Origin: Panulirus ornatus
Lineage: Eukaryota > Arthropoda > Malacostraca > Decapoda > Palinuridae
Assembly (NCBI RefSeq): GCF_036320965.1
Contig: NC_092281.1
Location: forward strand, 6,148,892 to 6,212,891
Direction of reading: 5' to 3'
DNA length: 64,000 bases
The notes under the pieces are model-generated. The model was given only the letters and a program-made list of their open reading frames with translations. It was not told where the DNA came from and searched no databases. Shown here piece after piece: positions 13,053 through 25,429 of this stretch (positions are counted from its first letter, which is position 1; the number at the start of each line of letters is the position of its first letter). The position numbers were made by a program, and so were the translations under genes.

Positions 13053-14070
13053 AGGTGGTAATGTATGGTCTGCCCACGAGAGGGCCACCTACTGTACGGA
13101 AGAGGACCTTGCGCTCTGCCTGGATACATCCCTCCAGCGGAGTGATACATGATGATTCGTCCCTCCCGCTGATCATGTACAGTTCATTGCCGTCCGATGC
13201 AGAGCACACCCGCCCCTACCCTGCCAGACCTCACAACTCCCTCGACGTGGTGAAACCACACGTTCTCCCAGTCTCTTACGTACACACTTGTCCAGTAGAT
13301 TACCGTGCTACGTATAATGGATGTGACCTAGATTGTCATGGAGTCAAGGGTAACAGCAACATACCGTCGCTCATAAACACCTCCCCACTTAGGACGGGGG
13401 ACACAACAAAGGCGAAGAAATTATCCACTACTGCATTAGCACGTCCATGCCCCACCAGAGTTGCACAACACACACTGTGGGAGTGAGGATGTCGTTGCGC
13501 CTCTCCACGACATGCTGTCATGGTGACCAATGCTGCCACTCCATCGTAATGTCATTGATAATCCTGCCTTTCGCGACCTACATAACCCTGCAGCAGGAAT
13601 ACGTAAAATGAAGAATTCGAAATCACCCTAATACGAGCCTACCGTCACTTGACCTCAGCAGACCCACACTGGGCGCCCCAGCTTGGGCCGTTGGTCAGTA
13701 TCTTCAGGTAAAACTACAACAATCAACATACAACTCCAGTGTGAAGACAATGTTGAGTCTTCATGTCATTTGATATACGTTTATTGAACGGGAGTATTGA
13801 AAAAATAAGAGAATGAAGTACCATCTTACTTGCTTTTGGTACGTCGAAATATGATTACCACAGTAATAATCACTTCTAAAGACTGTCATCATAGGTGTGC
13901 TTATCCTTATGCTTAGATGATGAAATGAAAGTATACAGATACACATCTACATATGTATACACACATTCACATTTACATACGCATTTACTTACATACACGG
14001 ATGTTAAGTCATACTCAAAGGTGCTTTGTTTTTGTAGCTGAAACGGCATGGGCCACTGAAGCCCTCATCG
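13053..14070. other. Unassigned intergenic stretch
   Basis: It contains a 159-codon open frame (13007-13486, +) that begins in the 20-bp repeat and shows no recognisable domain. Nothing else is recognised. Confidence 0.45.
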
Positions 14071-14074
14071 AGCC

Positions 14075-15280
14075 ATCTAATTAATATTCTACAAAAAGAG
14101 ATGAACAAAGTCTTTGGCAGTGTAGACAACCGGCCTACAACATAAACTACTACAACTGGCCATCCCAGAGACCACAGAAAGACTACTGTGTAACCTATGA
14201 AACCAACGCACCGAAGAAATCATCATCAACTCAGTAACATCATCCTAATTCTATTATTAAGAGAGATCCCACAAGGCTGCGTCCTATCACCAACAACGCT
14301 GTTCATAACTCACACAGCTGACAGTTCCTCACGAGGTGGAGCCATGAGCATTGACATCTGTGCCGGTGCAACTACTTGAATGATAGTCTCAAACAACTCA
14401 TTCCCAGTACATAACCGTTTAGTACAGTTAATAGCAACCAGACTATAATTCGAAAAGGACCTGAAGATGAAAATAACCAAGAACAAATTTACTATGATGG
14501 CGCTCAGGTGAATCTAAGACAACGATATGATCATAGAAGGTAACAAGACAGCGGACAGGAAAAGCTGCAGAATCTTGGGTCAGTCAATGACATCAATGAG
14601 TTTGATAACAGATCAAATCAACAAGAGAATCGCACAAGGGAAGGCGGCCCTAACTGGTCTGTATAGATTCTGGCACCTTCCAGAGAACCAATAATTACAC
14701 CTAGTCGAGGCCATGATAATATCTGTCCTAACCTACTCACTTATACCGACGTTCTCGTCTTCAAATCACGCATGAAGAAGTAAGTCACAGAGGCTACAAA
14801 ATAAGGCGATTCGTCGCAGATGAAAAATCCCCTACACTGAGGACACGGTAGAACAGCACGAATGATTAAAGATTACACCAGTCGGTTCTTACCTAAAAGA
14901 AGCAGCGCAGAACGTATGGCAAAGAGTTGAAGACGACGATGAAGCAAGATCCAATCCAATCAGAGGTGTGTACAGCTCTCCAGACATGGAGCACCCTTGG
15001 TTACCTCGAAGCTTCACAGGACTCAGGCAGGCTCCAGTCATCCATTGATATACACAACGAAGAATGCTTATCTTATATAATGAATTGCTTTAAAAAAAAA
15101 AGAGCAATACAACAAATACATACACACCTCCAGCCTACCAGGGAATATAATAAGGCACTAAGATCACATTTCGAGAAAATGACCCACATACATCAACAAA
15201 CTTACACGTTTCAATCATATCTTCATTTTCAAAGTATCATTTCCCGTGCACCACCTCTTCTTCTCCTCTAACTTCTCGAT
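14075..15280 (+). mobile_element. Decayed Jockey-like non-LTR retrotransposon fragment (reverse transcriptase)
   Basis: Near 14262-14325 a frame reads IPQGCVLSPTTLFITHTAD, the conserved RT motif around the fingers/palm (PQGxVLSPTLFN). Further along, in other frames, are pieces matching the thumb and C-terminal region, with the expected leucine-rich thumb segment near 14730 and an order typical of Jockey-like ORF2. The YADD catalytic box is not readable. Stops and frameshifts are frequent, so the element is long dead. Confidence 0.72.
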
Positions 15281-15696
15281 TTAGAAAAAAACAAAAGCGA
15301 GACAGAGTCAGAGACAGAGTGATACGAGAAACGTGCCTTGCGTAGTGATAACAGTACCACGGGAACTGCAGTAAAAGAGTTTGATGACTGGTCATTTTAT
15401 CACTCTTCACCGTTTCTCATACTCCTAACTCACCTTCAAGAACGAAGGGATTCATGATATATTGCAACTTATATTCATTTTTCGTAAATATTCAGAATAT
15501 GTGACACAAGAGCCATCCTAAAGATATTTACATATGAATACACTTAACATGTTATTGTCACAAAGTTGAACAGACGTATCTTACAGAATATTGTTGGCAG
15601 ATTTACTCCTGTGCATGTTCTCGAAGATGATCTGAGTCCAAAATGCTGATGGGTAACAAAGATATACCAAACAAGCTATTTCACTGTCACTTGCTT
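15281..15696. other. Unassigned stretch
   Basis: No feature recognised between the LINE fragment and the TC tract. Confidence 0.5.

Positions 15697-15792
<96 letters not shown>
15697..15792. repeat. (TC)n microsatellite
   Basis: A pure TC tract of about 95 bp. Confidence 0.97.
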
Positions 15793-15794
<2 letters not shown>

Positions 15795-16257
15795 CATCAC
15801 CCGGCCATCTAGCATCACTACTCGTCTTCAGGATAATCTCTAGGGGCATGTTTACCTTAGCCCAGTGATTCTCAACCTGTTTTGCCCCATGCACACGTGT
15901 TAACATGTTCCCGTCTTTCCAAGACTGACTGACTCAAAAAGAGCGTTACAAATATGTAAATAAAAAAACAAGAAAATGTCAAAGATAAATTCAAATCCAA
16001 TAATTTCAGATAAGATTTTGAAATATTTATTTTTATCTTTAATGTAAGCTATGACATTCAATAAAGTGTGATGTTATGTAGACTATATACAATCTGTAGA
16101 ACTGTAGTTTGTAGAAAGATCGATATTCCAACAGTCTGAGTCTGCCAATCTGTGGTTTCAATCCTCCCCGGGTGCGAGCCCGTGCCTTAGCACGTTAGAT
16201 GTACACTCTTACACCGCATAACAGAACCCGGGCAACGTGTCTTTATGTCTTGATCAT

Positions 16258-16362
16258 TGGACTGATCCTCATCCTATTACTGATAGTGATCCTGATCCTG
16301 ATAGTGATCCTGATCCTGATACTGATCTTGATCCTGATCCTGATCCTCATACCGATACTGAT
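16258..16362. repeat. GATCCT-type hexanucleotide repeat
   Basis: Repeats of GATCCT and GATAGT or GATACT over about 100 bp, a few hundred bases upstream of gene A. Confidence 0.85.
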
Positions 16363-16509
16363 ACATCCCCAGCATTTCCGTAACAAAACTGTGCGGTTTG
16401 TCTTTCAGATACCCTAATGCGTTGCAGCTACTGAGAAACCCTCACAGATACGTTTAAAGGGACTTCGCTGCTCCTCCAAGCTTTCCAAGGAATGACCCAA
16501 CACCCACCT

Positions 16510-16583
16510 CCCTCCACTCCACCTTCCCTTCACTACGAAGCCTTGAATGCCGCACCAGTCCTGGCTCTCCCGGGGTATATATA
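16510..16583 (+). promoter_or_regulatory. Promoter of cuticle gene A: conserved block and TATA box
   Basis: TATATATA at 16576-16583 lies 60 bp before the ATG. About 45 bp further upstream is CACCTTCCCTTCACTACGAA, which is shared word for word with gene B and in shortened form with gene D. This suggests a common upstream control element in the A-D subfamily. Confidence 0.82.
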
Positions 16584-16635
16584 CCTGGTTTCTTGCAGTA
16601 GACAAGCAGCCTCAGCTGATCCTCAAACCAACAAC

Positions 16636-18361
16636 ATGAAGTTTGTGAGTATTGACGAAGCTCACTTGTGATTCCCAGTTGGGTCGGTTATCAAGCAGCC
16701 TAGGCTCTCCTCTTTATTCTTCATCTAGTCAGATGCAACTGAATCAAATCCAAGTTTCGCTCCAATCCTAACCTGTCACCAAAACTATATGAAAACTATC
16801 AATTCTTAGATGAATGTCCGTAGACGAGGAAAATGATATAGTTTTATACTCTTTCCAAAAGAGTGTCAACATTTAGATTTTCTCATATAATCTGTCATCA
16901 TCATCATTTAAGCCATATGTTGCTAATTCTTTTGTCCAGACAAGTCCCTTTGCTGCTCCTTTTTTACAGTGCCTCTGAATATATTGGAGCCAATTATTTC
17001 TTCCACAACATCTATCATATTGCTGTAAGAAGTCGGTTTATGTTGTCGTAAAACTTGCTAACACCTCCTCCTTGAGCTCCTCGCGTGGCGGACCGTCTTA
17101 CTTATAGGTCACCGCTCTTTGCCGAGGCTGTGACACACATGAGGTGACACGAAACACATTTACTTCTTTATGATTTTCATGTTGGAATATAACCGTTAAT
17201 GTCGCTATCCGCCCTCATGTTACCTACATGTTCGTCGCATTATCTCTCAATGAGAAATGTTATGCTAAAGAGGCATAAGTGCTATTGTTCCTTTGCTCGA
17301 AAATGAGCCGTGGTGTTGACAGACAACATTTGTGATATGATCGTCAAAATCATCTGTATTGGAAGACCATTCACATATGTCTGCTGTTAATGATAGAATT
17401 ACCCGTCAGACTGTAATGGTTTTCTCTCATCATTCCACCAGAATAATACTGACCATCTGGAGAGGTCGGTGCTTGTGGTGGAGAAAGCGAACTTGACAGT
17501 CTTGTCCTCTTGTGTGTCAGGTAGTGCTGGCGTGCGTGGTGACCCTGGTCGTCGCTGCCCCCAGGCCTGACAAGGATGCGGAGACCCTGGTAGATGAACG
17601 TACTGACGACGGCAAGGGACAGTTCTACGTCCATTACGCCACGAGCAACGACATCACCGAGACCAGGGAGGGAACCCCAGGAGAGAAGGGGCAGAGCAAC
17701 ATTGCCGGCTCCTACAGGTACATGACGTTTTTCTTTATGATTACAGTAATCTCACTGTATCAGTATCAGCTCGACTGTAATCACTGAGATTTGCTACTTA
17801 AAATTTCCCATTTTTTGTTGATTTCATTAGGGATGCCCAAATGCCTTCATCTGAACCCTTTTAGATTTCCTGATGAAATTTATCAATATATTGTTGTGGT
17901 GGTTAAGAACGATTTTCCCGCTTATAATCTAAAAGGTTTCCCTGATGACATCCAAATGGAGGAAGTGTGATCCAACACCTCCCTGCTGTGAAATGTCTAG
18001 TTTTGTTTTGTTAAGGTACCTCGAGGGCCCAGGGAAACATGGCATTCATGATCATATTATCCATTCAACATACGTTTACACCACGACGTCATTTCCTTCA
18101 CTCAATGATACGTTTATAACTACCTGAGCCACATGTAATGGTAATCCTTAGCTACCTTAACCTTCTTCAGATGTTTAATACCTATGTGATCTCAATTACA
18201 GTTTCATTCTCCTTGATGGCACTAATGCTGAGTTCACCTACGTCGCCGACGAGGAAGGCATCAGGGTCGAATCCCCACTGCTGCCCACCTCTCCCCCTAT
18301 TCCAGCACACTCCCTCGCCCAGATCGACTTCGCCAGGCAAGAGGATAAGACTTCAAAATAA
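16636..18361 (+). CDS. Gene A: RR-1 cuticle protein, arthrodial-membrane type
   Basis: Three coding exons: 16636-16644 (ATGAAGTTT, donor GTGAGT), 17521-17717 (acceptor CAG, donor GTACAT) and 18202-18361 (acceptor CAG, stop TAA at 18359). The joined frame codes 121 residues. Residues 1-16 are a signal peptide ([16 protein letters not shown]). The mature part carries the AMP-like block with DER, then GTPGEKGQSN, and the RR-1 region (DGTNAEFTYVADEEGI). The family binds chitin in soft cuticle. The aromatic residue usual after the ADEEG turn is Ile here and the following Pro is Val, so chitin binding may be altered. AATAAA follows at 18484-18489. Splice sites agree with all sister genes. The function call is by family. 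Confidence 0.9.
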
Positions 18362-18483
18362 CAAGGAATAGACTGACTCATATCTTGACCACTCTGCTAC
18401 TCCCAGGTCTCCTGTATATATGATATATTCTCCTGCATGCAAGACCTTTAAACACAATCCACCAGTCATACATAAATATATTA

Positions 18484-18489
18484 AATAAA
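18484..18489 (+). terminator. Polyadenylation signal of gene A
   Basis: AATAAA 123 bp after the stop codon. Confidence 0.7.
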
Positions 18490-18589
18490 ATGTTTGCATC
18501 ATCTCGTGGTATTCCATCTAACCAGCATCATTGCTATTGATAAGTGCATCCAGTACGGCCATAATGAGATGTCACAATACATTAGGGGT

Positions 18590-18728
18590 GGGGGAGTCGA
18601 CGAGACAGGAAGCTAGATATGGGAGAATGAAATGAGGGAGGATGCCATACCCTGTCAAAAGCTTTTGATATATCAAGGGTGACCACATAAGATACTCGAA
18701 AATCTTCCGGATGTGATGACCCAACATA
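18590..18728 (-). mobile_element. LINE fragment with reverse-transcriptase motif
   Basis: The minus strand reads YVVTLDISKAFDRVWH, the first catalytic-aspartate motif of Jockey/I-type reverse transcriptases (xALDISKAFDRVWH). It is followed by a segment resembling ISSFLSxR. Preceding codons (TTGDIP) match the usual STGDLL segment and run straight into the 70-bp tandem array. Confidence 0.82.
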
Positions 18729-18730
18729 AG

Positions 18731-19310
18731 CGTAATAGTAAGGGATATCACCAGTGGTGAGAGAGAGAGAAGAGTAAGAGTGAAGATGTATGAGGACATA
18801 GGAGTTTAGAAGGGATATCACCAGTGGTGAGAGAGAGAGAAGAGTAAGAGTGAAGATGTATGAGGACATAGGAGTTTAGAAGGGATATCACCAGTGGTGA
18901 GAGAGAGAGAAGAGTAAGAGTGAAGATGTATGAGGACATAGGAGTTTAGAAGGGATATCACCAGTGGTGAGAGAGAGAGAAGAGTAAGAGTGAAGATGTA
19001 TGAGGACATAGGAGTTTAGAAGGGATATCACCAGTGGTGAGAGAGAGAGAAGAGTAAGAGTGAAGATGTATGAGGACATAGGAGTTTAGAAGGGATATCA
19101 CCAGTGGTGAGAGAGAGAGAAGCGTAAGAGTGAAGATGTATGAGGACATAGGAGTTTAGAAGGGATATCACCAGTGGTGAGAGAGAGAGAGAAGAGTAAG
19201 AGTGAAGATGTATGAGGACATAGGAGTTTAGAAGGGATATCACCAGTGGTGAGAGAGAGAGAAGAGTAAGAGTGAAGATGTATGAGGACATAGGAGTTCA
19301 GAAGGGATTT
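18731..19310. repeat. 70-bp tandem repeat, about 8 copies
   Basis: A unit containing GGGATATCACCAGTGGTGAG, a short GA run and GTGAAGATGTATGAGGACAT repeats at 70-bp spacing with almost no variation. One copy has a 2-bp longer GA run and one has a G-for-A change in AGAGTAAG. Each unit includes the TTGDI-coding piece of the adjacent LINE, so the array seems to have been seeded from it. Confidence 0.93.
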
Positions 19311-19795
19311 AAAGACTTTTTAAATATTAGAAGTTATTGGAACAGGACAGTAGTCGGAGAGGTCAGAACGGTTCCCCTTCTGTGTACAGATATATGTCTC
19401 CATGAACAAGGAAAACTTTGTATTTCTAAATAGAAGCAAAACAGAGGAGGAAGATGTACATCTTTTGGTGGTGCAGGCTTTATAAAAGTTTATGATTTTC
19501 TGAAGAATTTTATGGTTTTATGATGATCCGTAATTCTATCTAGTCTTGTGTACCAGTGACGACTTGCTAGCCATCTTCCAGTTGTATGACGACTTGGAAG
19601 GCAGTTATGTTTAGTGATCATCTTTAGTTTCAAAATTTGATTTGAATTACCCTAAAATTGTTCTCTTATCTTGTGGCAAAGTAACAGAATTGGAACTGTT
19701 GCAACTAAAAAGTTGTCTTCAGTAATTGCAAATCCATTAAATATAATTTCTGAGAGTGTTAACACGGGTCACTTTTAGATGTCGTGGTCAAGTCG
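19311..19795. other. Unassigned stretch
   Basis: No gene recognised. It may include more decayed LINE sequence. Confidence 0.4.
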
Positions 19796-20150
19796 CGTTA
19801 GCACTAGTGAAGCGAACAAACGTGGTGTTGTGGTGTTGGGAATAATAAACTGAATCTATACGGATAAAAGCCAAGAAAATGTAGTAACACCGTACAAATC
19901 ACTCGTACGACCCACATCTCGAATACGCAATGCAAACATGGAGGCCTCATAAACAAAAAGGTCTGGAGAACAATGAAAAATTGAAAGACGTGCCACAAGA
20001 AGGATAAGAAGTGGAACTACAATACCTCCTGAGGAAAGACTAAAAGAAACAAATTTATCATCATTAAAGATACGAAAATTGAGTCCTGATATGATTGAAG
20101 TTTTATAGGTTTTGTATGGCCTTGAAGGATTAAGTATTCTTTTTCATATT
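19796..20150 (+). mobile_element. Decayed LINE fragment, ORF2 thumb region
   Basis: A frame reads TPYKSLVRPHLEYAMQTW, the highly conserved YKxLVRPHLEYxxxxW segment of CR1/L2-like LINE ORF2. Frameshifts and stops follow. It probably belongs to the same family as 12455-12890 and 23346-23942, which represent the part just downstream. Confidence 0.8.
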
Positions 20151-20231
20151 AAGTGACTTTACCCAAACTGGGGGCCGCTCAAGGATCTATAAGCCAAATT
20201 AGAGACTGAATGTAAGTAAACATAACAGCTA

Positions 20232-20560
20232 GAGACTGAGCGTGAACGAATGTGACCTTTATTGTCTTTTCCTAGCGCTACCTCGCGCACATTAGAGGGG
20301 AGGGAGTGCCATTTCATATGTGGTGGGTTTGCGACGAGAATGGATGAAGGTAGCGAGTATGAATATGTACATGTGTATATATGTACATGTCTGTATATGT
20401 ACATGTATGTATACGTTGAAATGTATAGGTATGTATATGTGCGTGTGTGGGCGTTTATGTATATACATGTGTATGTGGGTGCGTTGGGCCATTTTTTCGT
20501 CTGTTTCCTTGCGCTACCTCACTAACGCGGGAGACAGCGACTAAGTATAATAAATGAAAT
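20232..20560 (+). repeat. Dispersed repeat carrying the GCTACCTCGC module
   Basis: The stretch from about 20360 to 20555 matches 46920-47125 in the same orientation: a TATGTA-rich middle, then GGGCCATTTTTTCGTCTGTTTCCTTGCGCTACCTC and GCGGGAGACAGCGAC, then an A/T-rich tail. A shorter relative lies at 49366-49470. It could be a SINE or non-autonomous element. I cannot place it in a family. Confidence 0.75.
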
Positions 20561-20606
20561 ATAAATATCTTCTTTTCTTACCGTGTCATTGATGAGTGGA
20601 ATAATT

Positions 20607-21028
20607 TCTCATGGTGTAGCGTTAGCATTCTTAACCGTGACGCATTCAAGTGCCTCCCAGGGTCGAGCGCATAGATTTGAATCTTGGTTGCGGCAGTCGA
20701 TCCTCAGTCAACCCAGCTGTTCATCCACCACCAGGGGTTGGTCGATAAGATGGGTACCTGGCTCAGGCTATGGTATATATATATCTTTCTTTTTCTTTCA
20801 TACTATTCGCCATTTCCCGCGTTAGCAAGGTAGCATTAAGAACAGAGGACTGGGCCTCTGAGGGAATATCCTCACCTGGCCTCGTTCTCTGTTCCTTCTT
20901 TTGGAAAATCAAAAAAAAAAAAAAACGAGAGGGGAGGATTTCCAGCCCCCCGCTCCCTTCCCTTTTAGTCGCCTTCTACGACACGCAGTGAATACGTGGG
21001 AAGTATTCTTTCTCCCCTATCCCCAGGG

Positions 21029-21031
<3 letters not shown>
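20607..21031 (+). mobile_element. Full-length tRNA-derived SINE
   Basis: The head (20607-20770) has a tRNA-like layout with an A-box-like TGGTGTAGCGTTAGC, a degenerate B box (AGATTTGAATCT) and a following GGTCGATAAGATGGGTACCTGG. The body (20800-21031) is shared with 1903-2150 (-). An A-run sits at about 20909-20924. The element ends at CCCCAGGGATA and runs into a TA tract. RNA polymerase III transcription from the head is expected of this class of element. Confidence 0.78.

Positions 21032-21082
<51 letters not shown>
21031..21082. repeat. (TA)n microsatellite
   Basis: A TA tract at the 3' end of the SINE. Confidence 0.95.
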
Positions 21083-21085
<3 letters not shown>

Positions 21086-21099
21086 CAGTGGGGGGATGG

Positions 21100-21439
21100 A
21101 GGGAGGTGCGGTGAGGTCCCCCGTCGTCATTCTCATCTTACAGCGATGATCATACTGAGCAGACACAACACTGGTGGTAACATCATCCTCATAAGAGAAC
21201 CGTTGCATCGGTAAGAGCAGGAGGCATCGGGCATTGCCGCAGCGCTCTCTGTTTATCTTTCTGTAGAAATACTTCGTCTGTGTAGCGGGCAGGGCGCCGG
21301 AAATTGCGCCGTTGCATGTAATGCAGCCGTCAGGGTTGACTTCCTCCATGTTGTGGGGAGATCCTAGGACTGGACACGTCTCCTGTCTGCAGGAGAGGGT
21401 TTCATTGCACTTGTTGATGGAGGCTGGAACATCACCCAC
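21100..21439 (-). other. Cysteine-rich open frame of unknown identity
   Basis: A minus-strand frame of about 110 residues after removing the Ile-Tyr end has nine Cys, with spacing such as CNETLSCRQETC and NPDGCITC. A splice-acceptor-like CTCCTGCAG precedes the QETC segment and a donor-like GTAAGATGAG follows, so it could be one exon of a secreted protein. It could also be part of the neighbouring retroelement. I recognise no family, and no partner exon is seen. Confidence 0.3.
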
Positions 21440-21489
21440 CTGGAAGCGGTACTAGTTTCGCTGTAGCTTGAGAATGAGCTGTAAAGTGA

Positions 21490-23300
<1,811 letters not shown>

Positions 23301-23345
23301 GGTGGAAAGGGGTGGGGGGGGGCTCGTGGTCTGGCTCAGCTTTAG

Positions 23346-23942
23346 CTAGCTTGGTAATATCTGAGACTTCCACCCAGATGGTGAGAGGCGTCGATGTATG
23401 AGAGGTGAAGATAACAGCAATGTAGCAATGTATTTACCTACTGGATTGGGCAAAGGAGTCGAACACTCGCGGGGCCTCATCTCTTGAACATTCTCTATTT
23501 TCCTACGACTTTTTAAACTTCTGTTTGCTATTCTCATTATCATATCCTCATTCACTTTATTCCATTCGTCCACAACTGTTATTGTATGAAAGTACTTCTT
23601 TACATCTTTCCTAACAAGTTTCTTGCTTGATTTCATGCTATGTCCTCTGGTTGTTCTATTTCTACACCGTTCGAAGAACTGTTCACTGTTTATGTTATCA
23701 ACCTGGTCTAACAACTTAAATGATGTGACCAGGTTACCCCTCACTCTTCTCTCTTCCATGGTGAGCAATTTTCGAGCTTCCACCCTTGCTTTGTAACTCA
23801 GGTCTCTTAATTTTTGTACTGTATCTTTCATTCTCCACTTGTTCTTCTCTATTATCTTTCTGTTATGTTCTAGTCTTAGCCTAATGTAAGATACGAGCAA
23901 CTTTCTGATCGTTTCATTAACTATACATTTGATGCCATTCAA
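23346..23942 (-). mobile_element. LINE ORF2 C-terminal fragment, still open over 198 codons
   Basis: The frame carries a C-terminal LINE segment: MEERRVRGNLVTSFKLL, then NSEQFFERC, then TRGHS, then FHTITVVDEWNKV. This is the usual ending of CR1/L2-like ORF2 (xEERRxRGDLIxxxKIL ... FFxxRVVxxWNxL). It starts next to the Gypsy fossil. The openness suggests this copy is younger than 12455-12890. Confidence 0.82.
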
Positions 23943-24289
23943 ATATTTGATAGCATTAAGTTCGTTTCATTAAATATTTTCCTAATGTGGACTCTGACGA
24001 CATGTCAGAGACAATGTCAACTCCCACGTCTCTCTCACACACAGTTTCCAGCAGTTTATTTCCTGCTACACAGTAATCATACTGAGGCCACTATCACTGT
24101 CCCATTCTCATTATATCACACTGTTCTGGTACAGAAGTGTACAGAGGTTCCATGACCTATATCTTATCACGGTCTTGCTGTTCCGCGTATCCTGCAGCGC
24201 CACCTCCCCTACCTGAGCTCTAGTCTGAATGAGTATTAGGCAAGGAGGAGGCGAGTGTTTACTCACACTTCAGACTCTTGACCTTCTTT

Positions 24290-24402
24290 ACTGCATATGA
24301 TGTGACGACATGATGGGGCTTGCTACTTACATATGATGTGACGACATGATGGGGCTTGCTACTTACATATGATGTGACGACATGATGGGGCTTGCTACTT
24401 GC
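24290..24402. repeat. 36-bp tandem repeat, 3 copies
   Basis: A unit starting CATATGATGTGACGACATGA repeats three times at 36-bp spacing with no visible change. Confidence 0.92.
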
Positions 24403-25290
24403 ATCAGGTCTGAAGACCTAAAGTTAACTTTTTTCAACCAAATACCTGGCAGACTTATGACGTTCTGAAATAATTCCATTTATTTCTTATATTTCTATGA
24501 TCAGTTTGTTGTATAACGTAGAAAGTCTGTCAACCGCACGCACCCAGACAAATGTACCTAATTGAAAATCCAGACTTATTTCAAGGCTAAGTTCCTAAAG
24601 GCACTTATGGACCATATAATCAACTTGTAAACTAGTTTATTGACTTATTTTTCCTAATCCTCTTTGGTTTACCTCGTCCTACTCCGTTCCTAAATCAGAT
24701 TTAACTTGATAATGAAAGAACCTGAGGACTCCTCTTATATGGCTCCCAAAGCTTACTGATGCACTCCACTTCGGAGCAGGGAACGATAGACTCCTTTAGA
24801 GTGAGAAGGTCTTTGATAAGGCTGTACTCCTTTCCGTCAGTTGACTGTGCTACAGACTTCTCGTTCGTGTTGTAACTCTTGCTGATGGAATCCGGGTCAC
24901 TGCAAATTTGTATAAGAAGATTATTTCCATTTTAATTGAATGATTTTTTTCAAATAAAAAAAGAGATCATAGAGAAATCAAGACTGCATACCATTACCAT
25001 ACCTTTATGGGATTGGTCTGCAGATCAAATACTTTAAATAATGTGTCTTCGCTCCCTCGCCCGTCATGACAGAACACCTTAGGTTGACCATGGAATCTGT
25101 TTACCTTCCTCCTGTTCTGTTCTGTTCTGGTCTTAACTTTATACTTCGTCACCGGCCTCACATGAAAAAACCCTCTGACGAATTCTTCAACTCGAAAAAC
25201 CTGTCCTTGTAGTGAACAGCTAAGAGAAATGTTTGATGTTTTATTACCCGACAACTACCAGTCTTCTCATGCTATTGACTTAAGACACCC
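24403..25290. other. Unassigned stretch upstream of gene B
   Basis: No exon or repeat recognised. An 86-codon minus frame (24994-25254) has no recognisable features. Confidence 0.5.
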
Positions 25291-25299
25291 CACCACCTC

Positions 25300-25377
25300 C
25301 CCCTCCACTCCACCTTCCCTTCACTACGAAGCCTTGAGTGTGCTACACCAGTCCGAGGTCCACTGGGGGTATATATA
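25300..25377 (+). promoter_or_regulatory. Promoter of cuticle gene B: conserved block and TATA box
   Basis: TATATATA at 25370-25377 is 60 bp before the ATG. The upstream block CACCTTCCCTTCACTACGAA and the leader GCAGCCTCAGCTGATCCTCA are shared with gene A. Confidence 0.83.
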
Positions 25378-25429
25378 CCTGGTCTCCCGTAGCAGACAAG
25401 CAGCCTCAGCTGATCCTCACATCGACAAC

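Noticed and set aside
13007..13486. 159-codon open frame as a gene
   Set aside because: It starts in a 20-bp tandem repeat and has no recognisable domain, splice sites or promoter.
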